Assembly: GCA_038380435.1 (NCBI GenBank)
Contig: JAWZYU010000008.1
Coordinates: 76,522,020 to 76,586,019 of the forward strand
DNA from: Ryuthela nishihirai
Taxonomy: Eukaryota > Arthropoda > Arachnida > Araneae > Heptathelidae
DNA: 64,000 nucleotides
Direction of reading: 5' to 3'
Part shown: one piece after another, positions 9,746 to 20,753 of the stretch
How positions within the stretch are numbered: position 1 is the first letter of the stretch
Layout of the letters: each line of letters begins with the position of its first letter
Translations under genes and position numbers: made by a program
The notes under the pieces: model-generated
The model's input: the letters and a program-made list of their open reading frames with translations, nothing else
Told to the model about the DNA's origin: nothing
The model's database searches: none

Positions 9746-12700
9746 TTCTTAAGCTTATTATTATATATTATTATCCCTTAGATAATATTTCTTAAGCTTA
9801 TTATTATATATTATTTTCCCTTAGATAATATTTCTTCAGCTTATTATTATATATTATTATCCCTTAGATAATATTTCTTCAGCTTATTATTATATATTAT
9901 TATCCCTTAGATAATATTTCTTAAGCTTATTATTATATATTATTATCCCTTAGATAATATTTCTTAATCTTATTATTATAGATTATTATCCCTTAGATAA
10001 TATTTCTTAAGCTTATTATTATAGATTATTATCCCTTAGATAATATTTCTTAAGCTTATTATTATAGATTATTATCCCTTAGATAATATTTCTTAAGCTT
10101 ATTATTATAGATTATTATCCCTTAGATAATATTTCTTAAGTTTATTATTATAGATTATTATCCCTTAGATAATATTTCTTAAGCTTATTCTTATATATTA
10201 TTATCCCTTAGATAATATTTTTTAAGCTTATTATTATACTTATTATCCCTTAGATAATATTTCTTAAGCTTATTGTTATATATTATTATCCCTTAGATAA
10301 TATTTCTTAAGCTTATTATTATACATTATTATCCCTTAGATAATATTTCTTAAGCTTATTATTATACATTATTATCCCTTAGATAATATTTCTTAAGCTT
10401 ATTATTATACATTATTATCCCTTAGATAATATTTCTTAAGCTGATTATTATACATTATTATCCCTAAGATAATATTTCTTAAGCTTATTATTATACATTT
10501 TTATCCCTTAGATAATATTTCTTAAGCTTATTATTATATATTATTATCTCTTAGATAATATTTCTTAAGCTTATTATTATATTTATTATCCCTTAGATAA
10601 TATTTCTTAAGCTTATTATTATATATTATTATCCCTTAGATAATATTTCTTAAGCTTATTATTATATTTATTATCCCTTAGATAATATTTCTTAAGCTTA
10701 TTATTATATATTATTATCCCTTAGATAATATTTCTTAAGCTTATTATTATATATTATTATCCCTTAGATAATATTTCTTAAGCTTATTATTATACATTAT
10801 TATCCCTTAGATATTTCTTAAGCTTATTTTTATACATTATTATCCCTTAGATAATATTTCTTAAGCTTATTATTATACATTATTATCCCTTAGATAATAT
10901 TTCTTAAGCTTATTATTATATATTATTATCCCTTAGATAATATTTCTTAAGCTTATTATTATATATTATCCCTTAGGTAATATTTCTTAAGCTTATTATT
11001 ATATATTATTATCCGTTAGATAATATTTCTTAAGCTTATTATTATACATTATTATCCCTTAGATAATATTTCTTAAGCTTATTATTATACATTATTATCC
11101 CTTAGATAATATTTCTTAAGCTTATTATTATATATTATTATCCCTTAGATAATATTTCTTAAGCTTATTATTATATATTATCCCTTAGGTAATATTTCTT
11201 AAGCTTATTATTATATATTATTATCCGTTAGATAATATTTCTTAAGCTTATTATTATATATTTTTATCCCTTAGATAATATTTCTTAAGCTTACTATTAT
11301 ATATTATTATCCCTTAGATAATATTTCTTAAGCTTATTATTATATATTTTTATCCCTTAGATAATATTTCTTAAGCTTATTATTATATATTTTTATCCCT
11401 TAGATAATATTTCTTGAGCTTATTATTATATATTATCCCTTAGATAATATTTCTTGATCTTATTATTATATATTATTATCCCTTAGATAATATTTCTTAA
11501 GCTTATTATTATATATTATTATCCCTTAGATAATATTTCTTAAGCTTATTATCATATATTATTATCCCTTAGATAATATTTCTTAAGCTTATTATTATAT
11601 ATTATTATCCCTTAGATAATATTTCTTAAGCTTATTATTATATATTATTATCCCTTAGATAATATTTCTTAAGCTTATTATCATATATTATTATCCCTTA
11701 GATAATATTTCTTAAGCTTATTATCATATATTATTATCCCTTAGATAATATTTCTTAAGCTTATTATCATATATTATTATCCCTTAGATAATATTTTTTA
11801 AGCTTATTATTATATTTATTATCCCTTAAAAAATATTTCTTAAGCTTATTATTATATATTATTTTCCCTTAGATAATATTTTTTAAGCTTATTATTATAT
11901 TTATTATCCCTTAGAAAATATTTCTTAAGCTTATTATTATATATTATTATCCCTTAGATAATATTTCTTAAGCTTATTATTATACATTATTATCCCTTAG
12001 ATAATATTTCTTAAGCTTATTATTATATATTATTATCCCTTAGATAATATTTCTTAAGCTTATTATTATATATTATCCCTTAGGTAATATTTCTTAAGCT
12101 TATTATTATATATTTTTATCCCTTAGATAATATTTCTTAAGCTTATTATTATATATTTTTATCCCTTAGATAATATTTCTTGAGCTTATTATTATATATT
12201 ATCCCTTAGATAATATTTCTTGATCTTATTATTATATATTATTATCCCTTAGATAATATTTCTTAAGCTTATTATTATATATTATTATCCCTTAGATAAT
12301 ATTTCTTAAGCTTATTATCATATATTATTATCCCTTAGATAATATTTCTTAAGCTTATTATCATATATTATTATCCCTTAGATAATATTTCTTAAGCTTA
12401 TTATCATATATTATTATCCCTTAGATAATATTTTTTAAGCTTATTATTATATATTATTATCCCTTAGATAATATTTCTTAAGCTTATTATTATATATTTT
12501 TATCCCTTAGATAATATTTCTTGAGCTTATTATTATATATTATCCCTTAGATAATATTTCTTGATCTTATTATTATATATTATTATCCCTTAGATAATAT
12601 TTCTTAAGCTTATTATCATATATTATTATCCCTTAGATAATATTTCTTAAGCTTATTATCATATATTATTATCCCTTAGATAATATTTCTTAAGCTTATT

Positions 12701-13241
12701 ATTATATATTATTATCCCTTAGATAATATTTCTTAAGCTTATTATTATATATTATTATCCCTTAGATAATATTTCTTAAGCTTATTATCATACATTATTA
12801 TCCCTTAGATAATATTTCTTAAGCTTATTATCATATATTATCCCTTAGATAATATTTCTTAAGCTTATTATCATATATTATTATCCCTTAGATAATATTT
12901 TTTAAGCTTATTATTATATTTATTATCCCTTAGAAAATATTTCTTAAGCTTATTATTATATATTATTTTCCCTTAGATAATATTTTTTAAGCTTATTATT
13001 ATATTTATTATCCCTTAGAAAATATTTCTTAAGCTTATTATTATATATTATTATCCCTTAGATAATATTTCTTAAGCTTATTATTATATATTATTATCCC
13101 TTAGATAATATTTCTTAAGCTTATTATTATATATTATTATCCCTTAGATAATATTTCTTAAACTTATTATTATATATTATTATCCCTTAGATAATATTTC
13201 TTAAGCTTATTATTATATATTATTATCCCTTAGATAATATT
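9746..13241. repeat. 43-bp satellite, about 80 units (3.5 kb)
   Basis: This is an uninterrupted tandem array with a 43-bp unit, roughly cttattattatatattatta followed by tcccttagataatatttctt and aag. Most units contain a HindIII site (aagctt) at the junction. Each unit also has an internal inverted repeat TTATCccttaGATAA. Variant units recur in blocks. For example, units with cttgagc then cttgatc occur near 11413, 12179 and 12527, and units with ttaggtaat near 10975, 11185 and 12083. This implies higher-order duplication. The array lies inside a LINE remnant in FASN intron 2. Confidence 0.95.
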
Positions 13242-13330
13242 TTTTGCCATAAACATTTTCGTTTTCAATGGAAATGATACTGGGGTTATTTATTTCATCC
13301 AAAGGAAGGTTTGCGTTTTCAGATTAAAAA
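13242..13330 (-). mobile_element. Second LINE, sequence flanking the satellite (ORF2 start)
   Basis: Minus-strand reading gives NLPLDEINNPSIISIENENV, then GKKYYL and straight into the satellite. The satellite unit itself reads KKYYLRDNNI in that frame. This is consistent with the array having grown out of the beginning of the LINE's ORF2. Confidence 0.55.
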
Positions 13331-13334
13331 AAAT

Positions 13335-13652
13335 AATAATAAATACCCACTTGAGCTGCTTGAGGGGGTATTTATTATTATTTACTATATTTACTATATA
13401 TTAGCATATAAACTATATATTAGCATATATATATATATATATTTATTATATACTATATATTATTTACTATATATTAGCATATAAACTGGCAGGAGCCTGT
13501 CAGTTTATATGCCACAGCAGAAGGTCTGAGAGGATGGCAGGACCTCAGCAGAAAAACAACACACACACATCCATGCCTTATCCGGGGCTTGAACCCAGGT
13601 CCCTTAGATCAGTAGCCAAGCGTGCTAACCACTCGGCCATGGGACGGCTAAG
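13335..13652 (-). mobile_element. SINE-B copy with a rearranged tail
   Basis: Minus-strand SINE-B (head about 13650-13570, body to about 13480). The 3' side is a tangle of AT repeats. At 13335-13375 a second, inverted piece of SINE-B tail (gagctgcttgagggggtatt) is in + orientation. The copy therefore ends in an inverted duplication of its own tail. Confidence 0.75.
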
Positions 13653-13739
13653 TGTTCTACAAAATTAGGTACATGCATGTCATCAATTCCAACCTCAACA
13701 TTTGCGCTCTCCATCTAAGCATATTAAACAAAATATATA

Positions 13740-14960
13740 AAACAAATATAAATGATAAAATTTACCTTAAATAATCTAGGTCATAGTTATTACAAATTCT
13801 AATTTTTTCTATCCCGACATCTTTTCTCAAGTATAGTTTGCAATCACGTACCCATACAAACCTTAAGGCAAGGTATTTCTGTTTACCTTTGTCCTTGTAC
13901 AACAATTACTTGCTTGTTAGCAGGCGTTAAGTGATCATTTACGTAAATTCTGCCGCGATTGAAGTTGTCTATTTCATTTGCTCTTAGTTCTCTTTTCTCC
14001 CTAAATTTTTTTTATCCACAGTTTCTAAGATTTCCTTCACACAAACTGAACTATTACAGATTTTATTCTATCAGCATTCTTGACAGGTATTCGATGCATA
14101 ACTTCCATGTCCAGATTCTCTCTTGGTATCGTGATCACCTATAACTTCCACATCCAGATTCTCTCTTGGTATCGTGATCACCTATAACTTCCATATCCAG
14201 ATTCTCTCTTGGTATCGTGATCACCTATAACTTCCATATCCAGATTCTCTCTTGGTATCGTGATCACCTATAACTTCCACATCCAGATTCTCTCTTGGTA
14301 TCGTGATCACCTATAACTTCCATATCCAGATTCTCTCTTGGTATCGTGATCACTTACGCCAATTTATGAATTGTATTCTCAATTTTTCTCTTCGCTTTGT
14401 TCAGGTATACCTGAATCTCAATATTTTTTTTTCTTGAATATTTTTGCATGTAGTTAATCTTCCATTTCAGGTCGTTGATCTCATTTTCTAATTTCCTATT
14501 ACCTCGTTTAATATTTAATTCTCATCTTGAATATAATTTACTTGTTAATTATTTCATCATTTCAAATGTTCTTCTAATTTGGCTGAGCAAAATGTTGCAC
14601 TTCTTCTGAATTCTTGCAATTTGCCTTTAATTTTTTTCCTAAAACGTTCATTTATACCCAAGATTCCTTTCTTAGTTTCCTTTTTAAACACTTCATTCGA
14701 AGCCATCAGTTCATCCTTCAATGAAGTAAAATGTTCTTTAATAATAATTTCAAGAGTATGTTTCACACCTTGATCAATGGCCCAATATCGGCTCCTTCAA
14801 CCATAGCACATTTTTTCTGGCATATAGGCATATATTTTCTTTCGCCAGCTTTTATCATTTCAGATTTCGATATATATATTTTACAATCTTTAATCAGTGT
14901 ACTTGGAAATTATATTTACAGGTCATTCCTTAAACTTTATTTGATGTATAAATTAATGAT
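13740..14960 (-). mobile_element. Second LINE, ORF1 remnant (coiled coil + Baculo_FP-like domain)
   Basis: The minus strand carries a decayed ORF1. At 14766-14557 there is a charged, coiled-coil-like stretch (KDELMASNEVFKKETKK). Further on come HRIPVKNADRIKSVIVQFV (near 14100) and DHLTPANKQ, then KYLALRFVWVRDCKLYLRKD (about 13880-13820). The LTPANK and VWVRxGKxxVRKD patterns are typical of the Baculo_FP-type C-terminal domain found in ORF1 of many arthropod LINEs. Stops and frameshifts are frequent. A 43-bp minisatellite has expanded inside it (14098-14352). Confidence 0.7.
14098..14352. repeat. 43-bp minisatellite, 6 units, inside LINE ORF1
   Basis: Six near-identical units of ataacttccatatccagatt + ctctcttggtatcgtgatca + cct start at 14098, 14141, 14184, 14227, 14270 and 14313. 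Units differ mainly at one or two bases (gtcc/atcc and catatcc/cacatcc). On the minus strand the founding unit encodes the IPRENLDMEV part of ORF1. The period is not a multiple of three, so the array breaks the frame. Confidence 0.95.
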
Positions 14961-15018
14961 CCTTTCACGCTACAGAGATAAAAAAACAACCTTATATTTA
15001 TTGTAAAATTTTTTGAAG

Positions 15019-15164
15019 GTGTCTATTTATGGATCCGACTGATCATATTCCGCCATTTGACCCTGCTGATTCTTATTATTTCGAAATCCTGAGAAAAGAT
15101 ATTTTAATGAATGTTCACAAAAATGGAACTTGGGGATCTTTCAGGCATAGTTCTATGGATTACG
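15019..15164 (+). CDS. FASN: Fatty acid synthase, visible exon 3
   Basis: This 146-nt exon completes the Arg codon split at 8120. It reads RCLFMDPTDHIPPFDPADS, then YFEILRKDILMNVHKNGTWG and SFRH. It corresponds to the segment between the structural core and the enoyl reductase in animal FASN (human has DLVMNVYRDGAWGAFRHF). The acceptor is ttgaag before 15019 and the donor is gtgagt at 15165. The phases fit exons 2 and 4. No long open frame shows it because in-frame stops lie just outside both splice sites. Confidence 0.92.
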
Positions 15165-15355
15165 GTGAGTAGCATCTTTCAATATCTCATGCTAGTTTAT
15201 CATTAATTATCGATTCTACTAATCGATTTGTTTGATAAATACAATTTCGAACATCACTCATTTCATTTAAAGTGTTGAAAATTTCTCCAAAATTATTTGA
15301 ACCTTAAAAAGTAAAACTTTTTTCATGCAAAATTTTCCAACAATTGCGTAAAAAC

Positions 15356-15771
15356 TGCGTAAGCATCTGGGTTGGGTTGTTTTATCTCTGAGCGGCACTT
15401 TTTTGCACACCATGGGCTAAATGGCCAGGTCACATGGAACCCGAAGGCTCAGAGAAGGTTGGGGGAGGGGACCCACTGGAACAGCTGTTGGGAAACAGAT
15501 GGCAGTCTCCCGTCAAGGCCATCCAGCGTGTTCTTTAACGTGCACAGGGTATGGCTCTCCCGCACACGGAGCCACGGCTTAACGTCCCATCCGACGGACG
15601 GTCCCCTACTGATCATCCATCGGTGTCCCCTACTGACCATGGGCAGGGCGGAGAAATTTTGCGGAGATAAATCTCAACGCTGACCAAGCTGGGACTCGAA
15701 CCTGGGAACTACAGATTACGAGCCTGGCGCGCTACCGACTGAGCCACCCCCGCCCCTGCGTAAGCATCTGG
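15356..15771 (-). mobile_element. SINE-A copy, 15-bp TSD
   Basis: Body 15371-15756, flanked by perfect tgcgtaagcatctgg (15356-15370 and 15757-15771), inserted into LINE E. One part of the body reads ctactgatcatccatcggtg, a small variant shared with the copy at 16041, so these two copies may be of one subfamily. Confidence 0.94.
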
Positions 15772-16030
15772 AATCAAAGCCATCGTGTTTCCTATTATCT
15801 TGTTTACAAAGGGCCTAAGTTTCGCTACCATAACTAACTCTAGAAATAATCAAACTACATTGCTCAAAGTGAAAATTGCAACATCAAGAAGGAATGGAAG
15901 TAGAGATATATAAATTGCAGGAGGCACTCGGCCATTGAAGATATGCAAATGATCAAATTTCTGCACCGAATGACGCGTGACACCCAGCTAGGCCATGGAT
16001 AATGAGCCCGTATCATAACACGACCGACAT

Positions 16031-16444
16031 TGAGGCGGGATTGGATTGGGTTGTTTTACCTCTGAGCGGCACTTTTTTGCACACCATGGGCTAAAAATGG
16101 CCAGGTCACATGGACCCCGAAGGCTCAGAGAAGGTTGGGGGAGGGGACCCACTGGAACAGCTGTTGGGAGACAGATGGTAGCCTCCCGTCAAGGCCATCC
16201 AGCGTGTTCTTTAACGTGCACAGGGTATGGCTCTCCCGCACACGGGGCCACGGCTTAACGTCCCATCCGACGGACGGTCCCCTACTGATCATCCATCGGT
16301 GTCCCCTACTGACCGTGGGCAGGGCGGGGAATTTTTGCGGAGATAAATCTCAACGCTGACCCAGCTGGGACTCGAACCTGGGAACTACAGATTACGAGCC
16401 TGGCGCGCTACCAACTGAGCCACCCCCGCCCCAGTGAGGCGGGA
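16031..16444 (-). mobile_element. SINE-A copy inside the Tc1 element, 10-bp TSD
   Basis: Body 16041-16434, flanked by tgaggcggga at 16031-16040 and 16435-16444. It has the same ctactgatcatccatcggtg variant as the copy at 15371. Confidence 0.93.
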
Positions 16445-17002
16445 GTACATGCTGCGAAGATGTTCGGAACATGCCTTGGAGACCTCAGCGGGACCCATAT
16501 ACGCAATTGATGCCTTTTGAGAGAGTGCAAATCATCGGCATACGAGAGATCGGATTGAGTCTTAGAGCGATCGCTGCACTCAGGGGTACAATACTGCGTA
16601 TTGCCCCTTTCATTTATATATCTCTGCGTTGTTGATTTGTTTTGATTTGTTTTACCATCCTGTACGAAATTTACCATGTGAGTACAGTGCAATGGTGCAT
16701 CTCATGCAAAATTATGGAGCACCAAATGACATGAAGGACAGGTACGGAGCCAGCACACCACACCACAGAACGTAAAGATTGCATGCTCTCTAGGAAGGAC
16801 ATTCATGACCCTTTCACCACAGCGATTGTACTGAAGAGTGATTTGTATACCACTATGGGAACTGAGGTTTACATGTAAACCATTATACTATATGAGGGCG
16901 AGACGTCCAGTCTGGAATCCGCTGTTGCAGCGAGATCATTGGTTACGCTGTCTCCACTGGTATCGAACTAGACAATATTGGACTGTGGAATTGTTGACGA
17001 GT

Positions 17003-17415
17003 CCCGATTCTGTGGGCGGGGGTGGCTCAGTCGGTAGCGCGCCAGGCTCGTAATCTGTAGTTCCCAGGTTCGAGTCCCAGCTGGGTCAGCGTTGAGATTT
17101 ATCTCCGCAAAATTTCCCCGCCTTGCCCACGGTCAGTAGGGGACACCGATGGGCTTGGAAATGCCGCCGTCCGTCGGATGGGACGTTAAGCCGTGGCCCC
17201 ATGTGCGGGAGAGCCATACCCTGTGCACGTTAAAGAACACGCTGGATGGTCTTGACGGGAGGCTACCATCTGTCTACCAACAGCTGTTCCAGTGGGTCCC
17301 CTCCCCCAACCTTCTCTGAGCCTTCGGGGTCCATGTGACCTGGCCATTTAGCCCATGGTGTGCAAAAAAGTGCCGCTCAGAGGTAAAACAACCCAACCCA
17401 ACAACCCGATTCTGT
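17003..17415 (+). mobile_element. SINE-A copy inside the Tc1 element, 11-bp TSD
   Basis: Forward SINE-A: A box ggtggctcagtcggtagcgc and B box ggttcgagtcc, then the full body and the aaaacaacccaacccaac tail. The TSD cccgattctgt is at 17003-17013 and 17405-17415. It falls within the Tc1 sequence for the DESRF catalytic region. Confidence 0.95.
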
Positions 17416-17943
17416 TTTGGCATGCCAGATGTATGTTTGTCTGCATTGCTTCGTCGTCGTCAATGACATGAGGAAGCCTATTCCATTAGCCGCCATACGA
17501 CTTCTCATTCTGATACAATAATATGGGGTGGTATCATGTGTGGCGGGCGGACAGCTGTGCTCCATGTTTCTGATGCGCTAATGATGAGGCATTCCATCGA
17601 TAACATCGTTAATCATGTGGCACACGTAACAGCAAGTAGCAACAAGCAGTAGAACACGCCACCCACACACTGCATATGCAATCATAGATATCTCCAAGGT
17701 GTGGACATTCCCCACGGCCTCCATACTCCCCATACTTGTTGCCCATTGAGGGGCAACTTGTCCCTCGGCAATGGAGGGACCTTATGGGTCCGCCTTTGCC
17801 AGCTTCCTTTAACTGCGAACCTCGTACAGTTCCGTTCCCAACTGGATACTGTTTGGAAGACCATACTTCAGGATATCATTAACCATCTGATTGATGGAAT
17901 GCAGGGACGCCTGCAAGCCTGTATAACAACCCAAGGTGGACCT

Positions 17944-18775
17944 CCTGAAGTATGTACTGATGAATCTGCAATAAACGCACGTACCTTGCATTCTCATATC
18001 CCGTTTTTCGATCTACCCTCATAGCTTCTGTCCTGTACGTTTCGGGTGTATACATCACTTCCTTTGAGGCGATTTGAATTTTGAGCAGTGTATTATACAG
18101 CCTAATTTTGGGCTTTAGGTATATACGCATATTTTTGGGCACTCTTCATAGACCCTTAAAAATCGCAGTAACAATCGGTATTCATCTGTTTATCTCATGC
18201 CCCACACCACTAGTATCTCTTAAATAGCTCCCAGGTATTTAAGATATTAAAATATCTTAAATCCAGCTATTTTAATATCAGATATTAAAATATCTTAAAT
18301 CCAGCTATTTAAATAGCTGGGAGCTATTTAAGAGATACTAGTGGTGTGGGGCATGAGATAAACAGATGAATACCGATTGTTACTGCGATTTTTATGCATA
18401 TTTTATGCATATTTAAGAGATACTAGTGGTGTGGGGCATGAGATAAACAGATGAATACCGATTGTTACTGCGATTTTACTGCTCCTGAAGTATGTACTGA
18501 TGAATCTGCAATAAACGCACGTACCTTGCATTCTCATATCCCGTTTCTCGATCTACCCTCATAGCTTCTGTCTTGTACGTTTCGGGTGTATACATCACTT
18601 CCTTTGAGGCGATTTGAATTTTGAGCAGTGTATTATACAGCCTAATTTTGGGCTTTAGGTATATACGCATATTTTTGGGCACTCTTCATAGACCCTTAAA
18701 AATCGCAGTAACAATCGGTATTCATCTGTTTATCTCATGCCCCACACCACTAGTATCTCTTAAATAGCTAACAGC
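17944..18775. repeat. Local direct and inverted duplications across the Tc1/LINE junction
   Basis: About 290 bp spanning the right end of the Tc1 element and adjacent LINE (17946-18235) is repeated directly at 18483-18772 with few changes. Between the copies lie inverted pieces of the same LINE segment (about 18320-18395 and 18410-18475) and a short palindromic patch of tttaagatattaaaatatct units. Confidence 0.85.
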
Positions 18776-18954
18776 TAATTAAACTCAGAAGATACTTTCT
18801 CAAGAGCGCAGCAGTTCAAAGCAACTGAAACACCATCTGTTGAGCTATTTATATGATTTTACTCTTTTCTGTGTTAATCATCAAACCAACTCTATTACCA
18901 GTCTCATCAACACTACTGATTTCGTCACATCCGCAATATTTTTTCAGCCATTTC

Positions 18955-19022
18955 CAGTAGTTGAGTTGCTAGCATTCTTGGACGAAAACCTGGGTTCGAG
19001 TCCTGGATAACGTATGGAAATT
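18955..19022 (+). mobile_element. SINE-B fragment
   Basis: Short remnant with the B-box area (cctgggttcgagtcctggat) and aaatttattta. Most of the family body is missing. Confidence 0.45.
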
Positions 19023-19430
19023 TATTTACTGTGTGGGGCAAGGGTGGATCAATAGGTAGCACCCAGGCTTTCCCCAGGTTCGTAATTTGAAGTTCCCAGG
19101 TTCGAGTCTTACCTGGGCCAGTGCTGATATTTATCTCTGCAAAACTCTACTCCCTCCTGCCTTCAGTCAGTAGGGAACACTGATAGGCTTGTGAAGGCCG
19201 TCGTCCGTCGAATTATATGCTAAGCGATGGCCCCCGTCTGCAGAAGAGTGTGCCCTCTGCAGAACAGTGTGCTAACCTGTGCACGTTGAAGAACATGCTG
19301 GATGGCCTTGATGGGAGGCTATCAGATGTCCAAAAGGGCCTCTCCCCCAATCTTCTCTGAGCCATCGTGGTTCTTGTGACCTGACCATTTAGCCCATTGT
19401 GTGCAAAAAGGAGCCGCTCACATGTAAAAC
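19023..19430 (+). mobile_element. Diverged SINE-A copy
   Basis: Full-length but strongly mutated SINE-A in + orientation: gggcaagggtggatcaatag head, ggttcgagtcttacctgg B-box region, tail gagccgctcacatgtaaaac. It lies back to back with a younger reverse copy. Confidence 0.82.
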
Positions 19431-19823
19431 ATTTGTTGGGTTGGGTTGTTTTACCTCTGAGCGGAACTTTTTTGCACACCATGGGCTAAATGGCTAGGTC
19501 ACGTGGACCCCGAAGGCTCAGAGAAGGTTGGGGGAGGGGACCCACTGGAACAGCTGTTGGGAGACAGATGGTAGCCTCCCGTCAAAGCCATCCAGCGTGT
19601 TCTTTAACGTGCACAGGGTATGGCTCTCCCGCACACGAGGCCACGGCTTAACGTCCCATCCGACGGACGGCGGTCTTTCCAAGCCCATCGGTGTCCCTTA
19701 CTGACCGTGGGCAGGGCGGGGAGTTATGCGGAGATAAATCTCAACGCTGACCCAGCTGGGACTCGAACCTGGGAACTGCAGATTACGAGCCTGGCGCGCT
19801 ACCGACTGAGCCACCCCCGCCCC
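19431..19823 (-). mobile_element. SINE-A copy, reverse
   Basis: Near-consensus copy beginning with the ggttgggttgttttacctct tail and ending at the head ...gagccacccccgcccc. I could not find a clean target duplication. It abuts the older forward copy at 19023-19430 tail to tail. Confidence 0.9.
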
Positions 19824-19830
19824 AATAATG

Positions 19831-20382
19831 GTATAGAGCAGTGCTGTCCAACTTTTCTAAAGACCGCGGGCCATTTTTTCTTTCGCCAGTATTTCGCGGG
19901 CAATTTTTTTTTCGCCAATATTTCGCGGGACAAAAAAAAGAATAGGACAGGATAGGTAATTGAAAAGTCAGTTTATGTCACCTCAAAAAATTATTTTTTT
20001 TGTACAAAAAGTAATAAGTAATAATAAACGAATATAAATTTTCTAAACCTTATCAAATATTTAATAAATTTAATGGGAGCATTGTGGCCGTAGTTGTTGG
20101 GCAATAAAAATAGAATAAGTAAGTTGAAATAATGCAATAATTGCAAATAGAATGAGGAAGTTGAAGTTTGCATATCAAGCAAAGTAATATAAGTTAACAA
20201 AAAATTATAAGTTGGATTATAAATATTTATTTAAAATTTCAAGTAAAAACTTGATTTTGTTCGCGGGCCACAAAAATCCTTGTGTAGTAGTATGGGTAAC
20301 TACTACAACCTTGTGTAGTAACCTTGTGTAGTAACTACTACAACTTGGGTAGTTGTAGTAGTTGGACAGCGCTGGTATAGAG
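19831..20382. mobile_element. hAT-like non-autonomous element, 8-bp TSD
   Basis: Element 19839-20374 starts CAGTGCTGTCCAACTT and ends TTGGACAGCGCTG. The TSD gtatagag is perfect at 19831-19838 and 20375-20382. Eight-bp TSDs and CAG-type termini are characteristic of hAT elements. The interior carries gcgggcca/tttcgcggg motifs near each end and no clear transposase. Near the right end there is a small tandem repeat of ccttgtgtagtaactactac. Confidence 0.88.
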
Positions 20383-20549
20383 AACTAACATCATCTTTTC
20401 AGTAAGGAATTAAAGTTCTCAGGTTTATCGTTAAACGTTTTGTAGCCATATAAATATTACTGCAATACCTAATTTGATTATGTTTTAAAAATATTATTCC
20501 AAAACTATTCTGCATGATATATTAAAGGTTTTATATTTTTCTATTTCAG

Positions 20550-20753
20550 ATAATACAAAGATCATTACGAAACATTCCTATATAAACTGTATGAAATTAG
20601 GAGACTTATCTTCTTTTCAATGGATTGAAAGTCCCCTGAAAAACTGGAAACAACATTCCAAACAAAAAACGTTGTGCCATGTCTACTTCTCTGCCATAAA
20701 TTTCAGAGATGTCATGCTAGCCATTGGGAAGATCGCTGTCAGTACCCAAAAAG
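20550..20753 (+). CDS. FASN: Fatty acid synthase, visible exon 4 (start of enoyl reductase)
   Basis: This 204-nt exon encodes the beginning of the enoyl reductase domain: MKLGDLSSFQWIESPLKNW, then LCHVYFSAINFRDVMLAIGK. Human FASN has RGDLSSIRWV and YYASLNFRDIMLATGK. The enoyl reductase makes the last NADPH-dependent reduction of each elongation cycle. The acceptor is ctatttcag before 20550. The donor is gtcaga at 20754, weaker than the other donors but forced by phase and by alignment length to exon 5. The Gly/Asp codons split at 15164 and 20753 are both completed correctly. Confidence 0.93.

Larger units (their letters stand above)
15858..18090 (+). mobile_element. Tc1-like DNA transposon, degraded, TA TSD, in LINE E
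   Basis: The ends are related inverted repeats: left cattgctcaaagtgaaaatt and right (minus strand) cactgctcaaaattcaaatc. TA lies at both junctions (15856-15857, 18091-18092), and LINE E continues on each side. Transposase remnants on + include MPFERVQIIGIREIGLSLRA (DNA-binding helix region, near 16511), ARRPVWNPLLQRDHWLR and WTVE (16894-16995), a DESRF-like site split by a SINE, and a C-terminus with LINHLIDGMQGRLQACI near 17880-17930. The family normally carries a DDE catalytic triad; here it is interrupted by stops and two SINEs and is dead. Confidence 0.85.
15354..18935 (-). mobile_element. RTE-like LINE copy E, heavily interrupted
   Basis: The minus-strand pieces match copy A in order: about 15354-15370 and 15757-15857 (the gcatctggaatcaaagccat side), 18091-18240, and about 18780-18935 (attaccagtctcatcaac). 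Between the pieces lie a SINE-A (15371-15756), a Tc1-like element (15858-18090) and a local rearrangement (18180-18775). Together they show one LINE fragment hit repeatedly. Confidence 0.8.

Noticed and set aside
9746..13241. CRISPR array
   Set aside because: The regular 43-bp spacing has no unique spacers; the whole unit is repeated. The genome is animal.
17014..17090. tRNA gene (good A and B boxes, CGT anticodon position)
   Set aside because: This head is identical in about 20 SINE-A copies, each followed by the same SINE body and flanked by TSDs; the 5' and 3' acceptor ends do not pair properly. It is a SINE head, not a tRNA gene. The same holds for the SINE-B heads at 5611, 8531 and 62960.
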